From assembly GCF_048892425.1 (NCBI RefSeq), contig NZ_JBLZHU010000001.1, positions 434,001 to 498,000 of the forward strand: DNA of 64,000 bases, given 5' to 3'. This DNA is from Pacificispira sp002696645 (lineage in GTDB: Bacteria > Pseudomonadota > Alphaproteobacteria > UBA8366 > Aestuariispiraceae). The translations under genes were made by a program, and so were the position numbers. Below, in pieces: positions 24,925 to 34,337 of the stretch (the first letter of the stretch is position 1; each line of letters opens with the position of its first letter). Under the pieces are notes generated by a model that searched no databases, was not told the DNA's origin, and worked only from the letters and a program-made list of their open reading frames with translations.

Positions 24925-26694
24925 CTATAGCGGATAGAACAGGACCAATGCGCCGCCCAGGACAAGGGCGATGCGTATCATCCATCGTATCGGGGCGATG
25001 ATCCCAAAGGAAATACAGCCCAGGCCGACCCCCACTTTCGCCGCTGCCAGCACGGCATGAATTGGAACGGTAGAGAGATGGATCAAATCCGGATTGGCGA
25101 TCATGCCCAATGGGATCAGATACAATCCGATACCAAGCGCCATCGCCTTGCCAGCGACTTTCAGCCAATTTTCACCAACCATGCCTGCTGCGATGAATAC
25201 CGCGCCACAGACAGGCGGGGTTATGGTGCTTAAAAGCGCAAACCAGAAGACGAACAGGTGGGCCTGTAGCGGCTGTAATCCCAATTCTGTTAAGGCGGGC
25301 CCTGCGACGGAGATACAGATGACATAGGCTGCGGTTGTCGGAACCTCCATTCCCAGAACAAGGCATGCTGCCGCTGTCAGCAACAGTGCCGGCCATAGCA
25401 TCCCGCCTGACCCTGACAGGATTAGGGATGTGATCTTGACGCCCAGCCCGGTAATGCCCAACACCCCGATGATGATGGAGGCGCAGAGGATAATTGAGGC
25501 GATGGTGGCTATTTGCTGACCCGCGTTCAGACAGACACTGATAATCCGATCCAGGGTCCGCGGTCCGTTGAAGGTCAGTTTCGCATCCAATAGCAACAGG
25601 ACGGCCCCGGCCAGAATTGCCAGACAAGCGGCGTATTGTGGTGTGAAACCGGTATAGAACATAAACCACAGCAATACGGAAAACGGCACCATGAAGAAGG
25701 CAGCTGTAATTAGCACAGGGCGCAGGCCGGGCTGTTGATCCTTTGGCAGCCCTTCCAGTTTATAGCGCATGGAAAAGGCATCTATGCCGACCCAGCATGC
25801 CGCAAAATACAGAAAGGCTGGCAACAGGGCGGCGGCCATGATTTCGGTATAGGGGGTTCCGGTTAATTCCACCATGACAAAGGCCCCGGCCCCCATCAGG
25901 GGCGGCATGATCTGACCGCCAGAGGAGGCCACAGCCTCCACCGCGCCTGCCAGCGATTTGGGATAGCCCAATCGCGTCATGGCGGGCAGCGTAATCGCCC
26001 CTGTCGATGCAACATTCGCACTGGCTGAGCCAGAGATGGATCCAAACAGCGCGGAAGACAGAACTGATACCTTGGCCGCGCCCCCACGCAGACGCCCTGC
26101 GACGGCTGCAGCGACATTCATGAAGCCTTGCCCGGCCTCTCCCGCATTCAGGACGGACCCGAATATGACGAAAATGGCGACGATGGAGACTGAAACCCCG
26201 GTCAAGCTGCCCCAAATTCCGCCTTCAGCAATCGTCAGCGTGCCCAGAAAGCTGTTCAACGGCGTTCCCGGATGGCCGAATTCACCAGGGATATATTGTC
26301 CGAAGAGTCCATACAGCAGGGTTGTGGAAGCGACCAAAGGCAGTGGCCAGCCGATCGCTCGTCGTGCCATTTCCAGCACTGTGACCAACAGGATGACCGC
26401 GATCCCGACCTGGAATGTGCCATCCAGAAATCCGTATTGGTCCGACAGGGGGGCATGGTTCCAGGCGATCCACAAACAGGCGGCAAGGCCCAGGCTGCCC
26501 AGAACAGCGCCGGAGATCCGCTCAATACTGTTGCGGGCGATAAAGATCATCGCCCAGGGCAGGGCCAGGGCCATATGCAAGGGGCGGGACAGAAGGTTGG
26601 GCACCAGTCCTGAAAAAATCAGCCACAAATGAAATGTGATGGATGTCGCCCCGAGTGCAATCCAGATCCATCGTGATGCGCCTGCCGTCAGCAT
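24925..26694 (-). CDS. TRAP transporter permease, fused 4TM/12TM type (TAXI-associated)
   Basis: Large membrane protein of 589 aa in which the small DctQ-like and large DctM-like TRAP subunits are fused, the form that pairs with TAXI binding proteins. About 16 hydrophobic segments can be counted. Segments such as FGSISGSASANVASTGAITLP and SSGGQIMPPLMGAGAFVM are hallmarks of this family. Start ATG 26694 has GAGG seven bases upstream; a reading from 26739 runs through the terminator hairpin and is unlikely. It imports organic acids or similar solutes by Na+/H+ coupling. The binding-protein gene is immediately upstream across a strong hairpin. Confidence 0.93.
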   Translation of the reverse strand: MLTAGASRWIWIALGATSITFHLWLIFSGLVPNLLSRPLHMALALPWAMIFIARNSIERISGAVLGSLGLAACLWIAWNHAPLSDQYGFLDGTFQVGIAVILLVTVLEMARRAIGWPLPLVASTTLLYGLFGQYIPGEFGHPGTPLNSFLGTLTIAEGGIWGSLTGVSVSIVAIFVIFGSVLNAGEAGQGFMNVAAAVAGRLRGGAAKVSVLSSALFGSISGSASANVASTGAITLPAMTRLGYPKSLAGAVEAVASSGGQIMPPLMGAGAFVMVELTGTPYTEIMAAALLPAFLYFAACWVGIDAFSMRYKLEGLPKDQQPGLRPVLITAAFFMVPFSVLLWFMFYTGFTPQYAACLAILAGAVLLLLDAKLTFNGPRTLDRIISVCLNAGQQIATIASIILCASIIIGVLGITGLGVKITSLILSGSGGMLWPALLLTAAACLVLGMEVPTTAAYVICISVAGPALTELGLQPLQAHLFVFWFALLSTITPPVCGAVFIAAGMVGENWLKVAGKAMALGIGLYLIPLGMIANPDLIHLSTVPIHAVLAAAKVGVGLGCISFGIIAPIRWMIRIALVLGGALVLFYPL

Positions 26695-26720
26695 TTCCCA
26701 ACCTCTGATATAGTAAACAA

Positions 26721-26749
26721 GACAGCCCCGGTTTCCCACCGGGGCTGTC
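26721..26749 (-). terminator. Hairpin between TAXI binding-protein and TRAP permease genes
   Basis: Perfect 11-bp arms (GACAGCCCCGG and CCGGGGCTGTC) enclose a 7-base loop. On the minus strand the hairpin is followed by a T-rich run (TTGTTTACTA). It lies between the two genes of one transporter operon, so it should act as a partial terminator that leaves more binding protein than permease. Confidence 0.85.
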
Positions 26750-26775
26750 CCACTTCTTAATTGATCTGAAGTGTT

Positions 26776-27756
26776 TTACATCTGTGCGTCGGTCACAGGG
26801 AAACCGACTTCCATGTAATATTTCAAGGCGCCTGGATGCAGTTTGCCGGTGACATTCGACAGCATTTCCGGGGAAACACCATTCCACCAGGCGGCATCTG
26901 CCCCCAGCTTGGATTTGCCTTCCCAATAGGTCTTGGTCAATTGATAGGCGGTGTCTTCATCCATGTCTGTTGTCGTATAGGCAACCACAGGCAGGCCGGT
27001 CGTCGTGATATCGGTGGTCTGATCGGCATAGGTCCCCGCCGGGATGGTCACCTTCAGACGTTTCGTCTGGGTGATCTGATCATCGCTGAGTGACAGGATG
27101 GTAACTTTGGTGCTGGCAGCGGCCTCAATCACATTGGGGGCAGGGTAAGAGCCTGCGGTGACAAAGCCATCGATCTGACCATTTTTAAGGGCCGACACGG
27201 CATTGGAAAGCTCCACATCCGCCAGGGTCACTTTACTGTCCAGGCCAAACAATTCCAGATACTTTGCCCCTTCTTTTGCACCAAAACTGCCCTTGCCAAT
27301 CAGCAGCGTCTTGCCATCCAGGCTGGCGAAATCGGTGACGCCACTGTCTGCATTCATGACAAAATGCATGGTCAGAGAGGGGATTGGGAACAGCGCGCGG
27401 ATCTCATCAAAACGCGGGCTCTGTTTGCCTTCAAACATCGCCTTGCCGCCCTGCGCCAGGCCAACAAGGGCCGGGGGCGTGGTGAAGACATAATTACCGG
27501 TGCGCCCGATCACTTCCATCACGTTTTGGACAGAGCCCTGGCTTTCTTCAACCGTAACAATGATGCCGCCATCGGTGCCGGCCTTCATCGCCTCGGCCAA
27601 TTGCACGGCCATTTGATAATAGGACGAACTGGAACTTGCGGACTTATAGGTCACGCGGGTTTCGGCCTGGGCCGCAGGGGCCGCTGCCAAAACGGGAAGA
27701 ACCGCCATCGCGCCAACGGCGGCCAGCTTTTTAATATGTTTCAGTGATAAGGTCAT
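26776..27756 (-). CDS. TAXI-family TRAP transporter solute-binding protein
   Basis: Periplasmic binding protein of 326 aa. The signal peptide ends in AAQA near residue 31 (cut before ETRVTYKSAS). The mature opening with SSSSSYYQMAVQLAEAM and the segment GSVQNVMEVIGRTGNYVF match TAXI proteins, whose ligands where known are glutamate/glutamine or other small acids. It delivers its ligand to the fused TRAP permease encoded next, about 80 bp downstream past a terminator hairpin. The 187-bp gap upstream of it, before the Liv genes, holds its promoter; I see no clear operator there. Confidence 0.93.
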   Translation of the reverse strand: MTLSLKHIKKLAAVGAMAVLPVLAAAPAAQAETRVTYKSASSSSSYYQMAVQLAEAMKAGTDGGIIVTVEESQGSVQNVMEVIGRTGNYVFTTPPALVGLAQGGKAMFEGKQSPRFDEIRALFPIPSLTMHFVMNADSGVTDFASLDGKTLLIGKGSFGAKEGAKYLELFGLDSKVTLADVELSNAVSALKNGQIDGFVTAGSYPAPNVIEAAASTKVTILSLSDDQITQTKRLKVTIPAGTYADQTTDITTTGLPVVAYTTTDMDEDTAYQLTKTYWEGKSKLGADAAWWNGVSPEMLSNVTGKLHPGALKYYMEVGFPVTDAQM

Positions 27757-27943
27757 GGGTGTTTCCTAGCATCCTATAGGGTGGTCGCCGTTGCCCGCGC
27801 GACCTTCGCAGTATCACTACCCCACGGCCCATTCAGGATCAAGCAAGAGTGAGGTGGTACGGACAGAATCGATGCGAATAAACCTACATTTACGCCTGTG
27901 GGGCAAGGATACAAAACCGTGCATCGTACGATAACGAAGTGCT

Positions 27944-28645
27944 TTAAACGCCCAGATAGCGATGCATCAGTTCTTCGTCCGCCAATAACTCCTGGCTGTT
28001 GCCGGTCCAGACGACACGGCCCTTTTCCACGATGTGATGACGATCGCCAATGCGGGCCAGGTCTTTGACATTCTTGTCGATCACAAGGATTGACAGGCCT
28101 TCGCCCTTCAATGCTTCCAGGCTTTTCCAAATCTCATTTCGGATCAGGGGCGCAAGGCCTTCTGTGGCTTCATCCAGGATCAGCAGATTTGGATTTGTCA
28201 TCAGCGCCCGACCGACGGCAAGCATTTGCTGTTCCCCACCTGACAGCAGGTTTCCCATACTGCTGCGGCGTGCGGCAAGGCCTGGGAAAAGGTCATAGAT
28301 ACGATCAGCAGTCCAGGGGGTCTTCTGATTACCCCAATTGGCGGCTGTGGCGACAAGGTTTTCATGCGCGGTCAGGTTTGGGAATATCTGACGTCCCTCG
28401 GGCACCAATCCGATTCCACGACGCGCAACAGCATAAGATGACAGGCCGCGAATGGACTGACCTTCATACTGAATATCGCCTTCCTGTGATTGAATGATGC
28501 CCATGATTGAATGAACAGTTGTCGTTTTGCCCATGCCATTGCGGCCCATCAGAGTGGCGACTTCCCCGGCGCGCACTTCCAGGGTCATACCAAACAAAGC
28601 CTGGCTGTTGCCGTAAAATGTTTTTAAGCCCGATACAGTCAGCAT
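27944..28645 (-). CDS. livF: Branched-chain amino-acid-type ABC transporter ATPase (LivF family)
   Basis: Cytosolic ATPase of 233 aa. It has the Walker A motif GRNGMGKTT near residue 36, the signature LLSGGEQQM near 135 and Walker B LLILDEATEGL near 158, all standard for LivF. It is the last gene of the livH-livM-livG-livF run, with two bases between the livG stop and its start. It pairs with LivG to power import through LivHM. The ligand may be branched-chain amino acids, other amino acids, amides or aromatic acids, because this family is broad. Confidence 0.92.
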   Translation of the reverse strand: MLTVSGLKTFYGNSQALFGMTLEVRAGEVATLMGRNGMGKTTTVHSIMGIIQSQEGDIQYEGQSIRGLSSYAVARRGIGLVPEGRQIFPNLTAHENLVATAANWGNQKTPWTADRIYDLFPGLAARRSSMGNLLSGGEQQMLAVGRALMTNPNLLILDEATEGLAPLIRNEIWKSLEALKGEGLSILVIDKNVKDLARIGDRHHIVEKGRVVWTGNSQELLADEELMHRYLGV

Positions 28646-28647
28646 GA

Positions 28648-29394
28648 TCAGGCCTCCTCACCCAGATAAGCGCGTTTCACTGCCTCATTATCGCGGATGG
28701 CGTCTGGTGTATCTGTGGCGATAATTTCACCATATACCAACACCGAAATCCGATCCGCCAGGGCAAATACCGCATCCATATCATGTTCCACCAAAAGCAT
28801 GGTTTTCTGACCCCGGAAACGCTGTAGAATCTCAATCATGCGCTGGCTTTCCTCGGATCCCATCCCGGCCATGGGCTCGTCCAGCAACAGCATTTTAGGC
28901 GCTGTCGCCAGGGCCATCGCGATTTCCAACTGGCGGTGTTCGCCGTGGGAGACTTCACGCGACAGCACCATCGCCTTCGCGTCCAGACCAACCTCTTTTA
29001 GCCGCTCCATGGCCTGACGGTTGATTTCCGGCTCACTATTGGCGTTACGCCAGAACCGGAAGGAATGCCCATCATGGGCCTGTGCCGCCAAGGCGACATT
29101 CTCCAGCAGGGTCATGTCCTGAAATACGGTCGTGATCTGGAAGGAGCGTGCGATGCCCATTTTCGCGCGGGCCGGACCAGATGCCTTGGTGATATCGCGA
29201 CCATTAAAGTGGACCTTGCCCGCATCCGGGAATTGTTCTCCGCATAGCTGAGAGATCAGGGTTGTCTTGCCCGCGCCATTTGGCCCGATAATGGCATGGA
29301 CTTCCCCCTCGATCACATCCAGGGATACGTTCTTTGTGGCGGTGACGCCGCCGAAGGTCTTGTACAGCCCACGGACTTCTAAAAGTACAGTCAT
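28648..29394 (-). CDS. livG: Branched-chain amino-acid-type ABC transporter ATPase (LivG family)
   Basis: Cytosolic ATPase of 248 aa. The Walker A motif is GPNGAGKTT, the signature is the LivG-type variant VSHGEHRQLEIA, and Walker B is MLLLDEPMAGM. The C-terminal YLGEEA tail is typical of LivG. Start ATG 29394 overlaps the livM stop (ATGA). A longer frame up to 29484 lies inside livM and has no support. It works as a heterodimer with LivF. Confidence 0.93.
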   Translation of the reverse strand: MTVLLEVRGLYKTFGGVTATKNVSLDVIEGEVHAIIGPNGAGKTTLISQLCGEQFPDAGKVHFNGRDITKASGPARAKMGIARSFQITTVFQDMTLLENVALAAQAHDGHSFRFWRNANSEPEINRQAMERLKEVGLDAKAMVLSREVSHGEHRQLEIAMALATAPKMLLLDEPMAGMGSEESQRMIEILQRFRGQKTMLLVEHDMDAVFALADRISVLVYGEIIATDTPDAIRDNEAVKRAYLGEEA

Positions 29395-30368
29395 CGTTTG
29401 CCCAACCGATCCAAAAATCCAGAAATTCCACCCCGCACGAACAGGACGACACACAGCAGAATCAAGCCAAATGGCAGGTGCCAATAGAATCCAGCGCCGT
29501 TGTGTACCATATCCATCAGATCGGGAATCATCTCTTCCAACACCAGGAAGGAAAGCACGCCAAAGATCGGACCGAATGCTGTTGCGGTTCCCCCCAGAAC
29601 GACCATGAAAATCAATTCACCCGACCGGGTCCAGCCCATCATATCCGGGCTGATGAAATTGGTGTAGTTCCCCATCAAGGCCCCGGCATAACCGCAGATC
29701 GATCCAGAAATCACATAGGCAACCAGGCGATAGTTATAGGTGTTGTATCCTAAAGCCTGCATCCGCTTTTCATTGGATTTCGCGCCCCGAATGACCCGTC
29801 CAAAGCGGGACCCAACAATGCGGTGATATAGGTACATCACTGCCAGGAAGGAAACGAAACAGATGTAATAAAAGATGGTTGGATCATCGATATCGATTCC
29901 GCTGGCGAATTCACTGTCGTACCAAATCGTCAAACCGTCATCCCCACCATATTCATCCAATGACAGGAATAGAAAGAACGCCATCTGAGCGAAGGCCATG
30001 GTGATCATGATGAAATGAACGCCCTTGGTGCGCAGGCTGATTGCCCCGGTAATCAGGGCAAAAACCGCACTGACGCTGACGGCCAGAAAGATATGCAACC
30101 ATCCTGAACTATAGTCATGATAAATGGGAATGCCGACACAATAGGCGCCAATGCCGATAAAGGCCGCATGTCCCAGGCTGATCATGCCGCCATAGCCCAG
30201 AATAAAATTCAGGCTGATCGCGGCGATGGTCAGGATCAGAATCCGTGTTGCGATACTGAGATAGAAAGCCTGATCGAAAATATCCGCCAGGATTGGTGTC
30301 ATAGCCAACAGCAGCAGTATCGCGATACTGAAAAGCCATTTGGGAGTCAGAAAATTGGAAGTGCGCAT
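29391..30368 (-). CDS. livM: Branched-chain amino-acid-type ABC transporter permease (LivM family)
   Basis: Inner-membrane permease of about 325 aa with 8-10 helices. The motif LILTIAAISLNFILGYGGMISLGHAAF near residue 45-70 is the LivM hallmark, and RVIRGAKSNEKRMQALGYN near 190 is the ATPase contact loop. Two in-frame ATG codons (30374 and 30368) are possible; the second is better spaced from AAGGG. The gene follows livH by about 20 bp and overlaps livG by four bases. Confidence 0.93.
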   Translation of the reverse strand: MRTSNFLTPKWLFSIAILLLLAMTPILADIFDQAFYLSIATRILILTIAAISLNFILGYGGMISLGHAAFIGIGAYCVGIPIYHDYSSGWLHIFLAVSVSAVFALITGAISLRTKGVHFIMITMAFAQMAFFLFLSLDEYGGDDGLTIWYDSEFASGIDIDDPTIFYYICFVSFLAVMYLYHRIVGSRFGRVIRGAKSNEKRMQALGYNTYNYRLVAYVISGSICGYAGALMGNYTNFISPDMMGWTRSGELIFMVVLGGTATAFGPIFGVLSFLVLEEMIPDLMDMVHNGAGFYWHLPFGLILLCVVLFVRGGISGFLDRLGKR

Positions 30369-30394
30369 GCCCATCCCTTATGCTTGCTTGCGTT

Positions 30395-31318
30395 TTATCG
30401 GACCTTAGGCGGGAAAAGGCCCTGAGGACGCACCGCCAAAATGATAGCCATTAGAATATAGATCAGCATTGCGGAAATCGCCGGGGCGGCCGTTTCCGCG
30501 GTTCCTGTCTGCATGAACAGCTTTAAAAGTTGATCCAGATAGGACCGTCCCAAAGTGTCGATCATGCCAACGATCAAGGCCCCGACGAAGGCCCCTTTGA
30601 TTGATCCAATCCCGCCAATGATGATCACGACAAAGGCGACAATGATAATGTCATTGCCCATCCCGATAGAGGCCCCGGTAATGGGCGAAATCATCATCCC
30701 GGCCAAGCCGGCGATAGCCGCGCCAGCGGCAAAGACCAGGCTGAACAATACTTTAATATCGACGCCCAACGCCTGCACCATGGTGCGATTGGAGGCACCG
30801 GCGCGGATCAACATGCCAAGGCGTGTCTTGCTGACAACATAATACAAACCAATGGCGACCAGCAGACCGACAGAGATAATCGCGATACGATAACTAGGCA
30901 GTTGGATTGTTTCCGTGAGGGTGATTTGACCGTTCAGCCATGCGGGCAGGGGAATGACCATACCCTCAGCGCCCCAGATCAGATGCGTGACAGTATCAAA
31001 TATCAGGATGATGCCGAATGTTGCCAGAACATGGTCCAGATGATCCCGCAGATACAGCGAGCGCGCGATCAAAATCTCCGTGACATAGCCAACCGCCATG
31101 GTCAGGGGGATCGCCAGCAACACGCCCAGCACAAAACTGTCCAACAGGACCACCAGGGTCCCGCTTAAATAGGCCCCAACCATATAGAAAGAGCCATGCG
31201 CCAGATTGATAAAATCCATAATGCCGAAAATCAGCGTCAGGCCAGCGGCCAGCAGAAACAGCAAAATGCCCAGCTGCATCCCATTCAACAACTGTGTGAT
31301 CAGTAGTGCGCTATCCAT
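30395..31318 (-). CDS. livH: Branched-chain amino-acid-type ABC transporter permease (LivH family)
   Basis: Inner-membrane permease of about 307 aa. It opens with LLNGMQLGILLFLLAAGLTLIFG and NLAHGSFYMVGAY, the LivH signature. RAGASNRTMVQALGVD near residue 195 is the coupling loop. As with livM, two ATG codons six bases apart (31324, 31318) could start it, with GGGG just upstream. It is the first permease gene after the binding-protein gene, separated from it by a terminator hairpin at 31426-31467. Confidence 0.93.
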   Translation of the reverse strand: MDSALLITQLLNGMQLGILLFLLAAGLTLIFGIMDFINLAHGSFYMVGAYLSGTLVVLLDSFVLGVLLAIPLTMAVGYVTEILIARSLYLRDHLDHVLATFGIILIFDTVTHLIWGAEGMVIPLPAWLNGQITLTETIQLPSYRIAIISVGLLVAIGLYYVVSKTRLGMLIRAGASNRTMVQALGVDIKVLFSLVFAAGAAIAGLAGMMISPITGASIGMGNDIIIVAFVVIIIGGIGSIKGAFVGALIVGMIDTLGRSYLDQLLKLFMQTGTAETAAPAISAMLIYILMAIILAVRPQGLFPPKVR

Positions 31319-31425
31319 GCCCATCCCCGGTTCATCACTAATTAAAAGACTGCTGCTTTTACCGGATCACCCGTTGCAGCATGTTCATTGCCATTTCTTA
31401 TACGCGACGCACATTCATTTTAAAA

Positions 31426-31467
31426 CGGCGGCGTGATGGCCCATTCCCTAAGCACGCCACGCCGCCG
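31426..31467 (-). terminator. Hairpin between the first binding-protein gene and livH
   Basis: Ten-bp arms (CGGCGGCGTG and CACGCCGCCG) pair across a 22-base loop. On the minus strand the hairpin is followed by TTTTAAAAT. It lies 15 bases after the binding-protein stop and about 105 bp before livH. It should stop part of the transcripts and keep permease expression below that of the binding protein. Confidence 0.75.
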
Positions 31468-31481
31468 CTTGTCATAGTGTA

Positions 31482-32690
31482 TTACATCTTGCAGTCAACG
31501 GCGTGAGGATCTTGATGGTCCGTAAAAATCCTAGAAACGATTTTTGTGGTCCATCGGCCTTCTGAATCCGCAACCACTTCCCGAAGATAGAAATCCTGGA
31601 TCGGGAAATGGTTATTACCGAACTTGAACTTGCCACGGGTTGACGCGAAGTCTGCCTTCTCCAGCGCAGCCCGCACGGCGTTCTTGTCGGAGAGATCACC
31701 ATCCACTGCATCAACTGCGGATTTGATCAACATGACAGCATCATAGGCCTGTTGGGCATAGAAAGAAGGGTAGGTGCCATGTTTTGCCAGAAAATCGCTC
31801 ACGAATTTCTGGTTTGCAGCATTGTCCATATCTGGTGACCAGTTTTGTGTGCCACGAGACCCTAGGGCGGCAGTTAAGCCGGCCTCTTGCATTTTTGGCA
31901 GGGAAATACCGTCCAACGTATAGACGGTGTAGAGCTTCATCGTGTCAGCCAGGCCTGCTTGCATGAATTGAGAGACGAATGCGCCGCCTGCCTTGCCAGG
32001 ATAGAAGGCCCACAGGGCTTCTGCGCCAGAGGCTTTGGCCTTAGACAGTTCGGCGGAGAAATCGAGCTGCGTTTCCGACCCCCATTTGGTCATATCCCGC
32101 CCTTTGATCTCCCCTTTATAGGTCAATTCAACAGCAGCCATCATGTCTTTTCCTGACGCATAGTTAGGCGCCATGATATAGACAGACTTAACACTTTCCT
32201 GATTCAATGCTTCCCCCATTGCCATGGGGATTTGGTCATTTGCCCAGGAGATAGAGAAGAAGTTCTTATTACAGCCTTTTCCTGCCAATTGAGACGGGCC
32301 TGCATTCGCGCTGATTAAGAACGTATCGCTATCCAAAACAGATTTAACCGATGCCAGTAACACGTGAGACCAGATGAAGCCGGTTACAAAATCTACCTTT
32401 TTCTGAGTGACCAACTTATCTGCGGCCTGTTTGCCGGTTTCTGGTTTAAAGCCATCATCTTCCATAAAAACGTCGACTTTGCGGCCCCCCATCTCCCTAC
32501 CAATATGCTCAAGGGCCAGATCAAAGCCATTTTTCATGTCGGTGCCGATAACTGCGGCGGGGGTCGTCAGTGTTGTTACGAAACCAATTTTTACGGGTGC
32601 GCTGTCTGCAGCGGATGCTGCACCAACCCAAGGCGTCGCCGTTAGAAACAGTCCGAAAACCGCTGCTTTTAATGCCTTCTTCATTTCCAT
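31482..32690 (-). CDS. Liv-type ABC transporter substrate-binding protein, copy 1
   Basis: Periplasmic type-I binding protein of 402 aa. It has a signal peptide ending in ASAA near residue 28, then VKIGFVTTLTTPAAVIG and the paired acids EDDGFKPETGK of the amino-acid/aromatic-acid (HAAT) family. The C-terminus is HAVDCKM, with a cysteine near the end. It is first in the liv operon, and its promoter at 32844-32871 matches the one before copy 2. Roughly three quarters of residues agree with copy 2. ATG 32690 follows GAGGAG closely; ATG 32684 is an alternative. The close relation to aromatic-acid binding proteins and the nearby gentisate genes make an aromatic ligand possible. Confidence 0.92.
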   Translation of the reverse strand: MEMKKALKAAVFGLFLTATPWVGAASAADSAPVKIGFVTTLTTPAAVIGTDMKNGFDLALEHIGREMGGRKVDVFMEDDGFKPETGKQAADKLVTQKKVDFVTGFIWSHVLLASVKSVLDSDTFLISANAGPSQLAGKGCNKNFFSISWANDQIPMAMGEALNQESVKSVYIMAPNYASGKDMMAAVELTYKGEIKGRDMTKWGSETQLDFSAELSKAKASGAEALWAFYPGKAGGAFVSQFMQAGLADTMKLYTVYTLDGISLPKMQEAGLTAALGSRGTQNWSPDMDNAANQKFVSDFLAKHGTYPSFYAQQAYDAVMLIKSAVDAVDGDLSDKNAVRAALEKADFASTRGKFKFGNNHFPIQDFYLREVVADSEGRWTTKIVSRIFTDHQDPHAVDCKM

Positions 32691-32843
32691 GCACTCCTCA
32701 TTGTGGAGCCTTCAGCATTGAGCAGTTTCCTCGTCACAATCAGATGAATTCACAAATCTCAGTGGATGTATCCCAGTTAACAGTTGATGCCGGTCGGGAT
32801 ACTTTTAAGACAGATTCATCTATAACTCACCAGAATTCCCTGC

Positions 32844-32871
32844 ACTATAATGCATCATTCCCTGTGTGCAA
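32844..32871 (-). promoter_or_regulatory. Sigma-70-type promoter of binding-protein copy 1 with overlapping near-palindrome
   Basis: On the minus strand TTGCAC (32871-32866) and TATAGT (32849-32844) are 16 bp apart. The -10 box sits inside TGCATTATAGTGCA, which differs from its own reverse complement at only two positions. The same arrangement and spacing recurs before copy 2 at 34542-34569, which argues for function. The palindrome is a candidate operator. Confidence 0.7.
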
Positions 32872-33080
32872 CTTTGTTCAATGAGATATGATGCATTATT
32901 TGTCGTTATCATTGAGTTGAAGCTAAACGTTTCACTAAAACTTGCGCAAGCATTAATTTCGTAAAAATTAATTATTTTCGAAAATTCGTGAAATTTTACT
33001 CAAGGATCGCATCACGAAAAGGCTGGCGTGGTTTTCGATTTCTTGATCAGGTCTAATGGGCCGAAAGCCAATGCAAAAGA

Positions 33081-33114
33081 AAACGGGGCGGGCCATTTCT
33101 GACCCGCCCCGTTT
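33081..33114 (-). terminator. Strong intrinsic terminator of binding-protein copy 2
   Basis: Perfect 12-bp arms (AAACGGGGCGGG and its complement) enclose a 10-base loop. On the minus strand the hairpin is followed by TTCTTTTGC. It lies 18 bases past the stop codon of copy 2 and should isolate that gene from copy 1. Confidence 0.9.
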
Positions 33115-33131
33115 CGGCAAATCTCGGAATT

Positions 33132-34337
33132 TTACATCTTGCAGTCAGCAGCGTAAGTATCCTGGTGATCGGTATAAACAGTGGATTTGATCTTTGTCGT
33201 CCAGCGACCTTCTGCATCGGTAACAGCTTCCCGCAGATAGAAATTCTGAATTGGGAAATGGTTGCTACCAAACTTGAAATTGCCACGAGTGGAATTGAAA
33301 TCAGCCTTTTCCAGGGCTGCGCGAACCGCATCCTTGTCGGTCAGATCACCACCAACAGCATCGACAGCAGATTTGATCAGCATGACGGCATCATAAGCCT
33401 GCTGGGCGTAGTAGGATGGATAGGTGCCGTTTTTGGCCAGGAAGTCACCAACAAACTTTTTGTTGGCCTCATTGTCCATATCCGGTGACCAATGCTGGGT
33501 CGCCATCGATCCAAGAACGCCCGTCAGGCCTGCTTCTTTCAGTCTGGGCAGAGAAATCGCATCCACGGTGAACACGCTGTAGAGTTTCATCGAATCAGCA
33601 AGGCCCGCCTGGGTGTACTGGGAGATGAAGGCACCACCGGCTTTACCAGGATAGAAAACCCAGATCGCTTCTGCGCCCGAAGCCTTGGCTTTTGCCAATT
33701 CAGCGGAGAAGTCGAGCTGTGCATCCGCACCCCATTTGGTCAGATCCTTGCCTTTGATTTCCCCTTTAAAGGTACGCTCCACACCGGCAACCATGTCTTT
33801 GCCTGCGGCATAGTTCGGGGCCATGATGTAAACGGATTTTACGCCATCGGCGTTCAATGCTTCGCCCAATGCCATCGGGGTCTGGTCATTCTGCCAGGAC
33901 ACGGAGAAGAAGTTCTTGTCGCAAGCCTTGCCAGCCAATTGAGACGGGCCCGCATTCGCGCTGATTAAGAAGGTTTCCGTATCCAGAACGGACTTGGCAG
34001 AAGCCAGCAATACGTTGGACCAGATATAGCCGGTCACAAAATCAACCTTGTCCTGGGTGACCAGCTTGTCGGCGGCTTGCTTGCCGGTTTCCGGCTTGAA
34101 TCCGTCATCTTCATAGATGACCTCAACCTTGCGGCCACCCATTTCGCCGCCAATATGTTCAATAGCCAGGTCGAAACCGGCTTTCATGTCATTGCCGATG
34201 ACCGCAGCAGGCGTTGTCAGCGTGGTGACAAACCCGATCTTCACAGGATCACTGTGTGACGCGCCATAGGCCGGTCCAAAGGCCGGTGCTGTAGCCAGCG
34301 CAGCGCCGAATGCCGCTGCCAGTAATGTCTTTTTCAT
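33132..34337 (-). CDS. Liv-type ABC transporter substrate-binding protein, copy 2
   Basis: Periplasmic binding protein of 401 aa, closely similar to copy 1 along its whole length, including VKIGFVTTLTTPAAVIG, EDDGFKPETGKQAADKLVT, FLISANAGPSQLAGK and the YAADCKM end. The signal peptide ends near residue 26 (GPAYGA). ATG 34337 has AAAGGA directly before it and GGGAG further up. It is monocistronic, with its own promoter and a strong terminator. It probably docks on the same LivHMGF permease. Differences cluster in the second half (for example KLYSVFTVDAISLPRLK against KLYTVYTLDGISLPKMQ), so the ligand range may differ. Confidence 0.92.
   Translation of the reverse strand: MKKTLLAAAFGAALATAPAFGPAYGASHSDPVKIGFVTTLTTPAAVIGNDMKAGFDLAIEHIGGEMGGRKVEVIYEDDGFKPETGKQAADKLVTQDKVDFVTGYIWSNVLLASAKSVLDTETFLISANAGPSQLAGKACDKNFFSVSWQNDQTPMALGEALNADGVKSVYIMAPNYAAGKDMVAGVERTFKGEIKGKDLTKWGADAQLDFSAELAKAKASGAEAIWVFYPGKAGGAFISQYTQAGLADSMKLYSVFTVDAISLPRLKEAGLTGVLGSMATQHWSPDMDNEANKKFVGDFLAKNGTYPSYYAQQAYDAVMLIKSAVDAVGGDLTDKDAVRAALEKADFNSTRGNFKFGSNHFPIQNFYLREAVTDAEGRWTTKIKSTVYTDHQDTYAADCKM

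Larger units (their letters stand above)
32691..33131. other. Intergenic region between the two binding-protein genes
   Basis: This 441-bp gap holds no credible gene. It contains the promoter of copy 1, a 12-bp perfect inverted repeat (ATAATGCATCAT at 32847-32858 and its complement at 32888-32899), a markedly AT-rich stretch at about 32885-33010 just upstream of the -35 box that could act as an UP element, and the terminator of copy 2. The leader from the predicted transcription start to the copy 1 start is about 145 bases. Confidence 0.6.
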
